Below, one piece after another: positions 50,735 through 63,400 of a DNA stretch of 64,000 nt; position 1 is the stretch's first letter; every line of letters begins with the position of its first letter. The stretch covers positions 8,737,461 through 8,801,460 of the forward strand of contig OY848919.1 in NCBI GenBank assembly GCA_963693285.1, given 5' to 3'. The position numbers were made by a program, and so were the translations under genes. This DNA is from Xestospongia muta (taxonomy: Eukaryota; Porifera; Demospongiae; Haplosclerida; Petrosiidae). The notes beneath the pieces are model-generated. The model worked only from the letters and a program-made list of their open reading frames with translations, searched no databases and was not told the origin of the DNA.

Positions 50735-51003
50735 GTGACCCAATATGAGAAAATCAGTCTTTTTGCGAATTCGGTACATTTTCAGTATACGCCAAAAAAT
50801 AATAAAATAAAAATTTTATGGAAATTTCTTTTTTGATATAATATTGTTAAACGAAGGGTTACCGTTTATTTGACATCAAATCTGAACCAATTTTGTTCGC
50901 GAGCACTGAGAAACGAGACGAATGTTTCCTCTCATTAAAAATGTAGGGAGCGCGCGTTGCGTCTTTTACGCAGACGTTGTGATGGGAACCAGCAAAATTT
51001 AAA
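50735..51003 (+). promoter_or_regulatory. Candidate transposon end and upstream region of the following gene
   Basis: GTGACCCAATATGAGAAAAT resembles ends of animal DNA transposons (GTGACCC starts), and the local rise in CpG (GCGCGCGTTGCG near 50950) fits a promoter. No inverted copy of this end was found downstream, so the assignment is weak. Confidence 0.3.
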
Positions 51004-52157
51004 ATGGCCACTTCCAATGAACAAGCGATCGCTCGGCTGCTAAACAGCGGCAGAATGCCACAAAATAACGATGAGGGCCTTCTTAGCCTTATTGAAGACT
51101 ACTTTTTCGAAGGTGATGATGAATTACCACGAGGTAAGTATTTCACACACGCAGACCGGAAATTGCTTTGAATCTACTTATTATGGTTATTAATAACAAA
51201 AGAGTATAATGAAGATGACAATGAATTAGATTTAGAAATGAATGATATTGAAATGGAAGTAAAAGTAGATGATATGACACACAAGCTTGAAGATAACTTT
51301 GACCATCAATCCGAAGGTACTATTAATTCAAGAAAAACAAAATTAAATTATCAATTGCAGAACCAACCATAACACCAGCAATTGTAGTAAATAGATGTGA
51401 GACAGATATAGGGGTTAGTCAGAGACCTACAGACATTGAAGAGGAGACTGTATGCCAAACCTTCTTTAATCAGGGGTGTGGGTGTAGAGGTAAATGCTCG
51501 GAACAGTTTCTTGAGTCACACTACAGGTCCATAAGAAACAATATGGCAGAATTATCAAAGCAGGAAATGGACCTTCTAATAATGGGTCAGCTTCTAGCTA
51601 CCACACGGGCTGGAAACTGTATATCAGCCTTGACACATCCCTCGAAAGAAAGAGATCACTCCTACACACAATTTATGCATAATGGAGTCAAGGTATAACT
51701 GAACATGATAATGACAATACATTACTATACTCTACAGATTTGTAGAAAAGTGTTCCTGTTTTTACATGGCATTGGTAAACACAGATTACAGGCCATAAAA
51801 CAATCTTACCTAAAAGATGGAATCAGAACAAGGTAAACTATTCAATAAAGAAATACCATTGTAATTATTATTATTAGAAAACACGGTGACATTGGAAGAG
51901 AGACACATCATGCATTCACTCCTGATGAAGTGACACGAATAATAGCATTTATACAAAATTATTCTGAGGCTCATGCAATTTTATTACCTGGTAGAATACC
52001 AGGTTATAAGCAATACAACATGCAAGTCTTACCATCCAGCACATCCAAAAGGGTAGTGTATACTGAATACGTCAAGGCAAATGCGACAACAACATTTAGA
52101 CTTGCCTCAGAGACAATGTTTTACAGTATGTGGAGACGATATCTTCCACATATCTAA
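51004..52157 (+). pseudogene. 5' part of a multi-copy transposon-type gene (HGIGKHR family)
   Basis: Exons 51004-51133, 51203-51316, 51361-51692, 51738-51832 and 51878-52157 join in phase from MATSNEQAIARLL. The acidic N-terminus is followed by a CGCRGKCSEQF cysteine motif, FLFLHGIGKHRLQAIKQSY and AHAILLPGRIPGYKQYNMQV. I know these blocks from a repetitive protein family of cnidarian, sponge and fish genomes that is probably transposon-encoded. A TAA follows YLPHI, where relatives continue with the catalytic half, and no matching 3' part is seen. So this is a truncated copy, although the five exons kept are open. Confidence 0.5.
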
Positions 52158-53097
52158 AGTAAATGTAAATGTAACTTATTCATTCCACATAACTTTACAT
52201 TCTTTAGTTTGCCTCAAAATCTCAAGGAAGATTAGACATATGGGGGAAGGAACTTCATATTCTGTACCAGGTAAAGATTGAGTATGTATGATAGGAGAGT
52301 TTAAGAAATAAAGAGAATCAATGCTCTATAGTGGGAAACTTTGGCAATGGTTTTGCCCAACTTAAATCAGCCTTATATAATAGTTAATGTTAATAAGAAT
52401 TGTTAGAACACAAAATTTTAGCCTGCAAAACAACTATTTTTGAAGCAATTATCTAACTCTCTCATAAATTATTCCATTATATGCTATTTGATTTTTCTAT
52501 AATAGTTTAGATGAGGCTACTATAACAATGACACATTGATGTTCAGCAAAGAAAGAGTTGACAAGAATAGAAAAAATTAAAGAATGTTATGAGCATAGAT
52601 TGTTGAAGCATGTGAGTCACGTTGGTTGTCTAATTGTTCATGGTAAAAGACTAATTAAATTCATATGCATCTGGCAGTTAGTGCAATTGTATTCATTGTT
52701 TTAGTTGTTGTACACAAAAGTTGATAAACAAGTCATAGTTGTGGATATAGTTAAACACAAATTTCTAAAATAATTTAGTTTTAATTTATTGTCTTTCTCA
52801 AAAATATTAGCACCTGTATGCTGCACCCTTCAACCTGTATCTCATAATCAACAGCTATGGATACCTCATAATGGTTATTATGAACAATGTATATTGTTTT
52901 TTACATAGTATGCATGTTTGGTATATGAACTGATTCGTTTACTTAAAAAAATTGATAACACAGAGGATCTAGATGTAACAGCAGATATACTTCAGAGCTC
53001 TTTGTCTTCATTAGTGTCAGTAGTCATGTACTTATGTAACTGGTTGATGTGAAAAGGCTTATTAGGGAAAAATTAATGTATATTGTTGTATTTGTAT
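52158..53097. other. No gene recognised
   Basis: Possible degraded exons (for example an open stretch after an AG at about 52545 rich in Lys/Glu, and one at 52910-53020), but no reliable gene model. Confidence 0.4.
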
Positions 53098-53390
53098 TGA
53101 AGAAGAAGGGATAAAAGAATATCTGCAAAAACTCGAGGAAATTCGAGATATGAATAGTATTTTTGATGATTATTTGCTTAAATACTATTTTATTAGCTAT
53201 CTTAATTATGTCCTTTTAAAGGATATTGGTAAGTTAGCTGACAATGAAGCTATTGCCACTTGATTTGATGATTATGAGAATGCTTATGTCAAACTTATAG
53301 TAAAGCTATTTCAAAAAAAACTTATGTCTGTTGATCATCAATGTCCTAATCTCAAGCCAACAGCTCCCATTAGGTTATCATTTTAATGAT
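53098..53390 (+). pseudogene. Broken copy of the N-terminal helical domain type seen in gene G
   Basis: After an AG acceptor the frame reads EEGIKEYLQKLEEIRDMN ... YYFISYLNYVLLKDIGKL, then an in-frame TGA near 53260, then YENAYVKLIVKLF. The pattern (aromatic-rich helix, LL.., Y-x6-V-x3-hydrophobic) resembles residues ~85-150 of gene G (ETIIDHFNIENIRPH, TYKSAVDKICEKI). Likely a relic of a neighbouring paralogue. Similarity judged by eye and weak. Confidence 0.35.
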
Positions 53391-53454
53391 TTTTGGCAAG
53401 ATAGAACTATCTTGAACTGGATCACAATTTTCTTGGAACATTACTGGTTTGTAT

Positions 53455-53707
53455 CATAGGCGGCTAAGGTGAGGGCGAAGGGGGCTGATGCCCCCCAACT
53501 TTTACATAGAGTAACTCATTTTGCATTCTAACATTTATAACTAGTAGACCTGCAAAAACTTGTCAAGGAGTTTGTTCAAAAATATGATGAACGAAGAAAA
53601 TATTTTGGTGCATTTTAATTCTCATTTTTAAAATGTATGCTTTTGCATGTGAAACTGTACAAATATGTTCAGCCCCCCCCAACTTTTTTGAGCTTCCTCC
53701 GCCTATG
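53455..53707. mobile_element. Short MITE-like element with CATAGGCGG ends
   Basis: About 253 bp starting CATAGGCGG and ending CCGCCTATG. Internal sequence is non-coding with C-rich stretches (GCCCCCCAACTTTTACAT; AGCCCCCCCCAACTTTT) near both sides. No target duplication established. Confidence 0.6.
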
Positions 53708-54367
53708 TGAATGGTGCTTACTTGTTGAATTAAGACAGAAGTATATCGTGGTTACTTATGCCATATTTCCATCAGTTCTATGTGATGTTCTAGAATATCT
53801 CATGTCTTCAGCTATGAAGAAATGTTATATAATACTACATATAGCCTAGCTAGAGCAGCTGGAATAGTTTGGAGTCTACTAGCCCTTCATTCTTGATACT
53901 CTCAATGTACAAACTTACCTCTGGCTACCATCGATGTGCTGTCATGGTTAATTTAAACAGTGGGACACTCTATCTGACTAGCTTACTGGAGGGTGAATAA
54001 TAATTTAGGCCTTCATGTGTGTCTGTCATGTTTGCTGATGATATCTCCATTTAGAAGATCAAAACAACCTTGGTCACTTCAACCAATTGTGATCTGTCAA
54101 GGACTCTATTCCAGCTAACTCATTGGTTGTTGCTATGGACTCCTTAGATGTATTTTGATTGTTTGTTGTATTGTATATATAGCTTGGTTTTGTTTATTGA
54201 TTTGTAGTATTGCTTGTCCAGACAAACATGAAGTATAAAATGTCCTTTCATACAAGTTACATGTTGTTGAACTCCATATAACTGCTGAATTCTCTATCTC
54301 TACGTATATATACATCACCTTATAAATACTGTGGTAGAAGAATAGGAATGGTTATTTGTGCCCACAA
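53708..54367. other. No gene recognised upstream of gene G
   Basis: Short ORFs with no recognised domain. Confidence 0.45.
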
Positions 54368-54441
54368 AATCAAATGAAAATCCTGAAAATTAGCTCCACC
54401 CAAGTTTATTGAGCATGCGCAGATTAATTGAGCCTCACCCT
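54368..54441 (+). promoter_or_regulatory. Conserved promoter block of gene G with NRF1-like core
   Basis: Shares AGCTCCACCC, TTGAGCATGCGCAGATTA and GAGCC-CACCCT with 25329-25393 upstream of gene F. GCATGCGC is at 54413-54420, 38 bp before the start codon. No TATA box is evident. Confidence 0.6.
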
Positions 54442-54457
54442 TTCTTACTCCGTAGTT

Positions 54458-57400
54458 ATGGCAGCAAAAGAAACGCTAAGTGAGATGCTGTTACATCTCT
54501 ACAGTGTAATATTTATCTATCACTTTTTAGGTGGCGAAAAAGAGGTTCGTCTATCTCCTGGTTATAAAAATTACTTTGACCAAATAAAGGCAAAATTGGG
54601 AGAGTTTACTCATACTATTGTACCTCTTATTACTGGGGGCATCCCTTCACTTGAAGAAGTCAAAACGTTTCTTGGAACACGTTTCCACGAATTAAAATCT
54701 CAACTGTCAACAGCTAAATCATTTGATGATCTTATTGCATTAATAAAAAAGAAGTGTACCATAAGTGATATTACCTGCTTGGAGACAATTATTGATCATT
54801 TTAACATTGAAAATATCAGACCTCATATCACAACCTATAAATCTGCAGTTGATAAGATCTGTGAGAAGATTAAACACAGAGTATTGGAAAATGAGAAAGT
54901 AATAACACTTCAAGATCGATATGAGTCAATCACGTTTGTGCTTGAATGGCAGGAAACAGATGACTTCACTCTCAAAGACATTGATACTTTGTTAAGAAAA
55001 TTATTTGGAAATATGGCTAAGATAATATTGTCTGAATATGGACTGATACGTAAGCTAATAAAAAATAAAATTATTTTTAGTAACTTTAATTAAGAATTTA
55101 GTTATGTGTATTGTCAATGCAATGTTTTAATTATATGTACCTTACAATTGCATGATATATTGAGTATTTTTTATTATGCCTGATATACAATGGAAAGGAG
55201 GTTAGATATTCCTATACTAAGTTACTTCTGTCCATTTTTCAAGATATTTGATCAATGGTAATGATACTGAACCTCAAATAAGTGATGCTACATCCACACA
55301 TATATATATTTCAGGGTTCTGCCTTGTTTGAACTTACCTAGCTCTAGATTACATCATCATGCTTTTTTGTGAGTGAACTAGATGGTGACCTCCTAGAGTC
55401 AAGTACATGTGCATGCATTGTTAAGAACTGTTAAAAAATGCTCAGCAAGGTTTGGATTGAGATTTATCAATTAAACATTAGTTCATGAAAATAAGTATAG
55501 CAGCCTGCAAAAAATATGCTTTTATATGGTCAGAGATCTTAATTTGACTGTTCAATGATTTGCATATAAGTTTGGACAGCAGATTTGTGAACACTATTTA
55601 AACCTATAAGTCCTTTAAACAAATATTAAACAATGTGTATACTACCATCTACCAACTTTGTTTTATAACAGGTGACAACGGGGATGTTGAATACAGAAAC
55701 GATAACAATAGTGCTGTATTGACCTCACCGAGTATTGAACTATGTGAAAATGTTGTGACTAAATATAAAAAACAAGAGCAAAAGATGAGAAAGGAATCAC
55801 TATGGTGTATTAAACTCCGATCATCAACTACTAAAAGTGCCTTAGCAATTATAGACAATCTCGATCAGTTTGCAGTTCGGGAACTTTCTATAAATGAGAC
55901 TTCACTGGACACTATGTGTATGTCAACATTGTCAAAGAAATTTATTAAAATGAAGAAACTATTGTTTAAGTCCTCCTCTTTCCCTACTGGTAGTATCAAA
56001 GAGGTTATTAATGCTCTAGCATATGCTAACACTTCACTCGAGGGATTATTCCTATGGAATGTTCCTATCACAGATGATGATGTACATTGCTTGTCTGAAG
56101 TGTTAAGTAATAACAAGACATTGAAAACACTAGATCTTTCCAACTGTGATATCACTGATAAAGGTGTCCAATTTATCTGTAAAGGGCTTGCTAATAATCA
56201 AACACTTACTTTTTTTGCTGTCAGCAATAATTTTAGGATCACTTCAGTTAGTACCAGCGCATTAGTTGAACTAATAAAAATAACTACATCATTGGAAGAC
56301 CTATATCTTCGCAATACTTCACTGAAATATGACGATATTAAGACAATTTGTGAAGAACTAGTTAAAAACACTACAATACAGCAGCTTGTGTTATCCAAAC
56401 AACATAAGAACATTTGCAAAACGTTTCCTAGTCTTGTAGACCGACTGAACTTTGTAATAGACAGATCAGGTATGTACTATTTAGTTAATTAATTCAAATA
56501 AGAATATAATTGTCTAAAAAATTGTAAGAGACTATTGACTCTGAAAGTGTACACATTAATTAACCTACACACATTAACTGCTAATGCATATTACAAGTTA
56601 CAACCAGTAAATTAAATGTACTCTTACTGCAACTCTATGACTATTGTGACATTCAACATTCAGTGACCTGAGAAACAGCAACATAGCTATTGTCAATGTT
56701 GAAATTCCAATATTAAGGAAATCTTAGTATCAGTGCCATAAAACTATACGTTAGAACAATTTTCCCAATTGTCATGTTGTTGTGTTTTGTTTTTGCTTTC
56801 ATAGATCATCCTGTGATAGAAGACAAGAAAGTAGCTGTGACTACACTTATTGAAGGCCAATTTGAATTTTCTCCAAAAACTAAGTTGGTCAGCGTAGTAC
56901 ACATGATCTCTGTTTCCAAACCACTTGTTGAGCCTTACAAATTAGAAATACAACACTGTGTAAAATTAGAGACACAGGGTCAGGCTAATTGCCTCCACTT
57001 TGTTAGAGCTCCCTATTCTCTTACAACATTACCTTATCAGTTCACATTGATTGAAGGAGGCCAGTTTACTCCAGGAAGTAGATATGGAATCATTGACATC
57101 ACATGTGAATCGTCTTGTCTTGTAGCTATTGTAGTTGACCAAAAGCAGCAACCAAAAGAAACCGATGAGGAAAACTACACAAAAAATCAAGGTACAGTGA
57201 ATGAAGATTTATAAAATAAATTACTACAATGTAATATATACTCATCATATAGATCCCAGTGGAGGAATCACTCCATTTTTGTCATTTGTATACACTGGAG
57301 TGATTAATTATGAGGAAAAAGATGATAAATGGATAACTACTTTATCTGTTGTGAAAGATCTTAAAATTCTTTTAGAGGTAACAATAGTCCATTAACCAAC

Positions 57401-60400
57401 ATCTTAGTATGTTATAATCATTACTACTTTATAATTTATTTTATAGTTTGTAAAAAGGAGTTCTGATACTGAAGATCCCATTTATTTTGATTTTGTTAAT
57501 GAAAATGGATTCCTTGAACTAGTTTTTCAAAATAAGCCACCCCTAGGATGGAGCATTAAACCAATGATTGAACCATGCAAGGTTTGATATGATTTCAATT
57601 TATTTATATTTTATTAACCTATGTAGTTATGGCAAACTGCTATTGATAAATTTGGATCATCTCCTAGCACTATAGTATCATCATGTCAGCTTCTTATACA
57701 TAGTGATGATAGTCAAGATACTTGTGAATATTTAATATATCCGGTTGAAGTGAAGGGTATAACACCTCCAATGAATATAACAATTCATCGAAACAGATCG
57801 GGTATGACCTAGTATAACAGACAATTTCTCATTCTAACCAATATAAGAGCTAAATATTTTAACCAAAGTGATGATTTGATTTTGAAACTTGGTCAAAACA
57901 ATTAATAAATAATTCAGAAATGATATTTTATTATGCAAGGCATCTTCTAACTAAACATTTTGTTGCACATTATTAATTTGTGCTTTTGTTTTATGTGATA
58001 ATAATATGTCACAATGTGATCAGTTAATTAGGTAATTTGCTAACAATAATAAGATAATATGATTAGATTTGTATGTAAATATAATAATTATCTTTTTTGC
58101 AGGTGGTCAAAAAGTTCAAGCCATAATAGGTTAGTATTTTATATTTCAATGATTTTCATTACATAATACATAAAGCATTGTTACAAGTGCTATACAGGAT
58201 ATATTGGATAAGGGGTGTGGTCAAGATGATCATATAGCATGAGTAAAAGCTGGCTGCTATATAAATATGGAGATCACACAAACAGACCTATAGTGATTTT
58301 TGTGTTAATTATTGGTGTTCAACAAAGCTACATAAAGTTTTAGTTGTATGATCGTCATGAGTATAACCATATGAATGACTACATATACGATGCTTATGCA
58401 TCATGCTATCAATTTACCTTTATCAACCAATGTTTCCCCTAGTATACTAAACACAGGGTGGCCTGCCCTGTTTAAAATAATTTCAATTGTTATTATTATT
58501 TAAAAAGTGCATGGGTGTGGTTTGAGTGTTCCACGTGTATTAGCTAAGATGTCTCGTTGCAACATAACTAACTTTTTACCATCGACATTAACTTCGTCGA
58601 GCGGTACAGAAGACACAGATACTTGTGAAAGCAGGTCTGGCCACCGAAAAAGAAATTGTACAGAGTCAGAGGAGAGTAACGAAGATGAGTCTCGTCAGAT
58701 AAAATGACAACAAAGTAAACATAGATCCAGTTTTGATCCAAGTTTCCTTTCTTGTTGAAGCTGGGTAAATTCCTTGGGTGCTCTTACTTACATGAGCTAG
58801 ATGTAGCTAGAAATGCTCACTACACTTCTAACTTCATGACTGACAAGTTCTTAATAGTCCTTTCACAATGTGTAGAAAAGGATATCCTCTCGAAAACTCA
58901 AGCCAGTCATGTCGTAAGTATCCTTTGTGATGAGTCAACTGATGTTGCCAATCTGAAGTAACTAGCTGTATTTGTTTGTTTTCTTGTTGATGTGAAGCCG
59001 TGTAGCTGTTTTTTGAAAATGGTGGATATCATTAATGGTACATCAGAAAATATAGAACATGTATTACTGGATGTGTGTAGTCAATCTCAAATTCCCACCA
59101 GTACTATTTTTAGCTTTGGAAGCGATAGAGTACCTGTAATGGCTGGAAAGAGAACAGGAGTTGTTACACCCATAAAATCTCACAATCTTGAGATAATTTC
59201 TATTCACAGTGCAGCACATTGAGTGGCTCTAGAATGCTTACAAGGAGCTACTAAAGTTGATTACATAAAGAAGTTTGATTCACATCTTTCCAACATATGA
59301 ACATCTCATTCCCATCCCTGGTACAATATTTCTTCCAAGCACTTGTAACAGTGCTTCAACTAATGAAACATAATGTAAACACACACACATATATATACAT
59401 ATGCAGCATATTCATATATGAATATACTTTACTATCAACCTGTTAGTACATGTACAACTAGGCTCTTCTTAAATTGTAAGAGACTATTGACTCTGAAAGT
59501 GTACACATTAATTAACCTACACACATTAACTGCTAATGCATGTTACAAGTTACAACCAGTAAATTAAATGTACTCTTACTGCAACTCTATGGCTATTGTG
59601 ACATTCAACATTCAGTGACCTTAATATTCCCTAGCTATTTAAATCCTTTTAGTAGTAATGATTTCCAAGCAGTCTTTCTACCATGTATCTAGCATTCATC
59701 TGTCCTATCCCCATATTCTTCCTATGTTTGAAATAATTTTTAATATATTAGATTATACCAATTTGGATAGGGAACAACAAGACAAATCATTGACAGACAC
59801 TTTATCAGGTACATGTACATTAACTGAGGTATAACTATGTTACTCATGTAAACAGAGAAAATGAAATTGTTGGATGGGATAAGTAAGACAAAACCATTAG
59901 AATTAGTGAAGTTAACCACAGAGAAACGTGAGTTATGGTACTGTTAGTAGTACATACCATATATCAGTATGTTCTATAGCTACTGATAAAGTATTATCAG
60001 AGAAACAAGAGGAGATTGAGACGTTTACCAGAATGAAAGAAGGTAAGCTATATTATTGTTAGTAGTATATGATGACTACCTAGTGCTAAATGGTGTGTTA
60101 AACTTATATTAGTGCATAATAACTACATAACTTGATAAAAATAAGCAAAAACACTCTATAATTCACTAACACAACACTATGATATATATAATGGTCTTGT
60201 TATGTATTAGTTATACACCAAGATAAACTTTTATACTAAATTTACAAAACCAAGCACAAAATATGTCACAAGTTGATAGCTCAGTAGAAACCACACTTAG
60301 GTCAAACAATTTTGTTAGCATATTTGCTAAAAGAAAGGTAGAAGGATAATTACTCACAATTGTTTTTATGACCATAAAGTACTTTCAGTTTTTAGTCTTA

Positions 60401-63400
60401 TGTGCTATTTTCGATGTACAATGACAAATAGTAATTTTGACATTGTCACAATTGACTATTGTATTGTTTGCATCTACTGTCTGCCTATTATAGCAGCCAG
60501 GGTTCTGCTTTTTGTCAACATCACTTCCTTATTATAATATTATACAACCAATTTTAGTAATATCTAATTTATACAGGGAAGCTAAAACTATTGGAACAAA
60601 TGAATAAGGCAAAGACATTAGAAATAGAGAAGTTAACCAAAAAGAAAGAAGGTGAGCTATGATACTGTTAGTAATACATACCATATATGGTTATGTTCAA
60701 TAGCAACTGATAAAGTATTAGTAGAGAAACAGGAAGAGATTGAGAGGTTGACCAACGAGAAAAAAGGTGAGCAATAGTATGGTTAGCAGTACATACCATA
60801 CAATATAGAACAGTTAGTGTTGATGGTATTAAAACCCTATATCAGTACAAATCACTACATTTAACTTGATAAAAAGAAACAAATACAACTGATAAAAGTA
60901 AATATATCACTATAACACAGCAACATGCTATATGCACACACCAAGATAAATATCACTACTAAACAGAGCAAAGGCGGCAGGTTTGAAAAGCCATGAACAG
61001 CAGAAATTATGTACAATTATAAGTTAATTCTGAGAGCATAAAGGTGACTAGTAGGGCCTTAGGAAGGAAAAAAATAGTTAGGCTAATTATGATGTGTGAA
61101 GCACTGCTGTAATAATAATGAATATGTTACCTATGCATGATTTAGGTATAAATATGACTTATGATATTATTGTTAGTGTTACAAGACAAAGTACAAGTCT
61201 CTGGTAACTTCAAAAATAAATCTATACGTTGTGACTATTGGAATTACACAGACATATCAGGTAACCTCTACTTACATATGTAGTATTTTATTTAATACTA
61301 TTGATGTTGTATAGACTCTTTTGAAGGAACGTTGACAGTAGGAAAAACTGTCTATCAATATGATGCACACATTCAACATGAGCTAATATTAGATGAGTGT
61401 GGATTAAAACTTTTCATTCCTAGAGAGGTTATCACACCAGTAGAGTCTATATATAAAGTATCTGCTCAAGGTTTATCTTGTATTGGCAAATTTGAATTTC
61501 CTGAAAGTAGCACACTTGTTAGTGCCGTGTGTTATATATCAGTATCCTGTACCTCAAAGCTCAACAAACCAGTTACTGTTAAGTTAATGCATAGTGCTCA
61601 TATAACTGATGAGAGACAGACACAATATTTGTCATTTGTTACTGCTAAATCTGGTCCACCCTTTAAGTTTGCCTACCTATCAGGAGGATCATTCTCCTCT
61701 GAATCTCAATATGGTACTATTTCTCTCAAGCAGTTCTCGTTACTAGCTATAGTAATCATTGCAGCTATTAAGGTCAGTCGTGTTGCAGCTACTGTTGTTG
61801 GTGGTGGTGCTATTGTTGGTGGTGCTGTGGTGGGTGGTGTTGTTTCAGGAGCAGTGGGGGTTGCTGCTGGTGGTGTCGTAGGTTTAGTTGGTGCAGCAGT
61901 TGGACACCATCTTGTAACAAGTAAAAACTCATACTTTTTCGACTAACTTCCTTTTTGTTTATATCAGATGATAATATCAAACGTCCTAGCTGTTACTATC
62001 AAGCTTACACCTTCTACAATAGAATAGGTCCTAAAAAGTGGAATATGAATTTTGTTGTGATTCGAGATTCCTTTTTTTCCAAGGTAATATATACTAGACA
62101 ATTAAACTTTATTTGTGAAAATAATCATTTGTATATAGCTTTTTTTAAACGAGAGGTCTAGTAAACTTGGGAAAGAACATTGTAACTTTAGATTTTCTTT
62201 TACTGGAAGGAAGCCCTATGAAGACACAACACTAAAATTGTTACAATCCCCTGGTGATATGGTCAGTGGTTGGAAAGTACAATTTCTACGTATTCCTCCT
62301 GTGGTAAGTGAATGGCGCAATGTTATATAAGAAAATACTATGTGTTAATATTATAGATAAACATGAAAGACGTTGATGACTTTAATGAATCTAAGTGTTA
62401 TGATCCAGTTTATGTTCCCGTGTCAATACTTGCTGATCCAGACTCAAATGATTTTAAAAAGCATCTACAATATCCTTTAACTATTGAGGGTATTGAATTT
62501 ACAGATCAAACATTAGCTAACACCAGTGAACATAAAATTTTTATTGATATATCAATCGATGATTATACACAAAGTACTGGTCATACTGAAGAACAAAAAA
62601 GTCTACCATCAGTCATAGGTAACAAGCTTGTGTATGTTGTTATTGCTCTAAAGCTTGTCTTTTGAAATGATCTTACTTATTATTGTATTACATTAATGAA
62701 CCACTTGAAGAGGAATGTATGTCTCTTAAACCTAATTTATTTAAACAGCAAAGCCAATATTAACATCTTAGGCATTTACATTTTGAAGTTAGGGTTTCTG
62801 ATATAATTACTAACAGCTTCATATTTTGTATTTACACTCCAGATGGTACTCTGAATCCTGAATGGGTTAGACGAGCTTTGGTTCAATGTACTGATGCCAT
62901 CGTTGAATCAGGTATTGACCCATTTGTTCTATTAAGGAAACTTTATTCAAAAGAAGTCATGCCTGAACATGTTTATAAGGAAGTGAGAGACAAAGTATGT
63001 AGGGATACAAAAGAGGAGCGTCTTGAAAAGATTCTTGATTATCTAAAAAATCGTGTTGAACATGACACTGATATTTTTAAGACTTTTTGGAGTGTTTTGA
63101 GAAATTCAAATCAAGTTGAGTTAGCTGATAACATTGTAGTGAAATATAAAGGTAAGTATAAAAATATAATATCTTAGTGAGTGTGAGTAATTTTACTCTG
63201 TTTCAGAATTAGCAACATCGAGTGTGCAGAATTAACAAAATAGACACACAGTTTGAAGTTCAATAATTAGAATTTTGTTAAAACCACTTTGTGTTTTCAT
63301 TAAGTGAAACTGCTGATTAAGGGCTTTGCTATACTTATGCAAGGTTAATCACAGTCCAGTGGTTGTTTTAGTTTATAGATTTTAAGTATTATATTCACAA

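Noticed and set aside
54480..54530. Read-through of gene G exon 1 giving a hydrophobic segment
   Set aside because: The stretch has GTGAGA and TTTTTAG borders and removing it keeps frame; more likely a 51-nt intron than a signal peptide.
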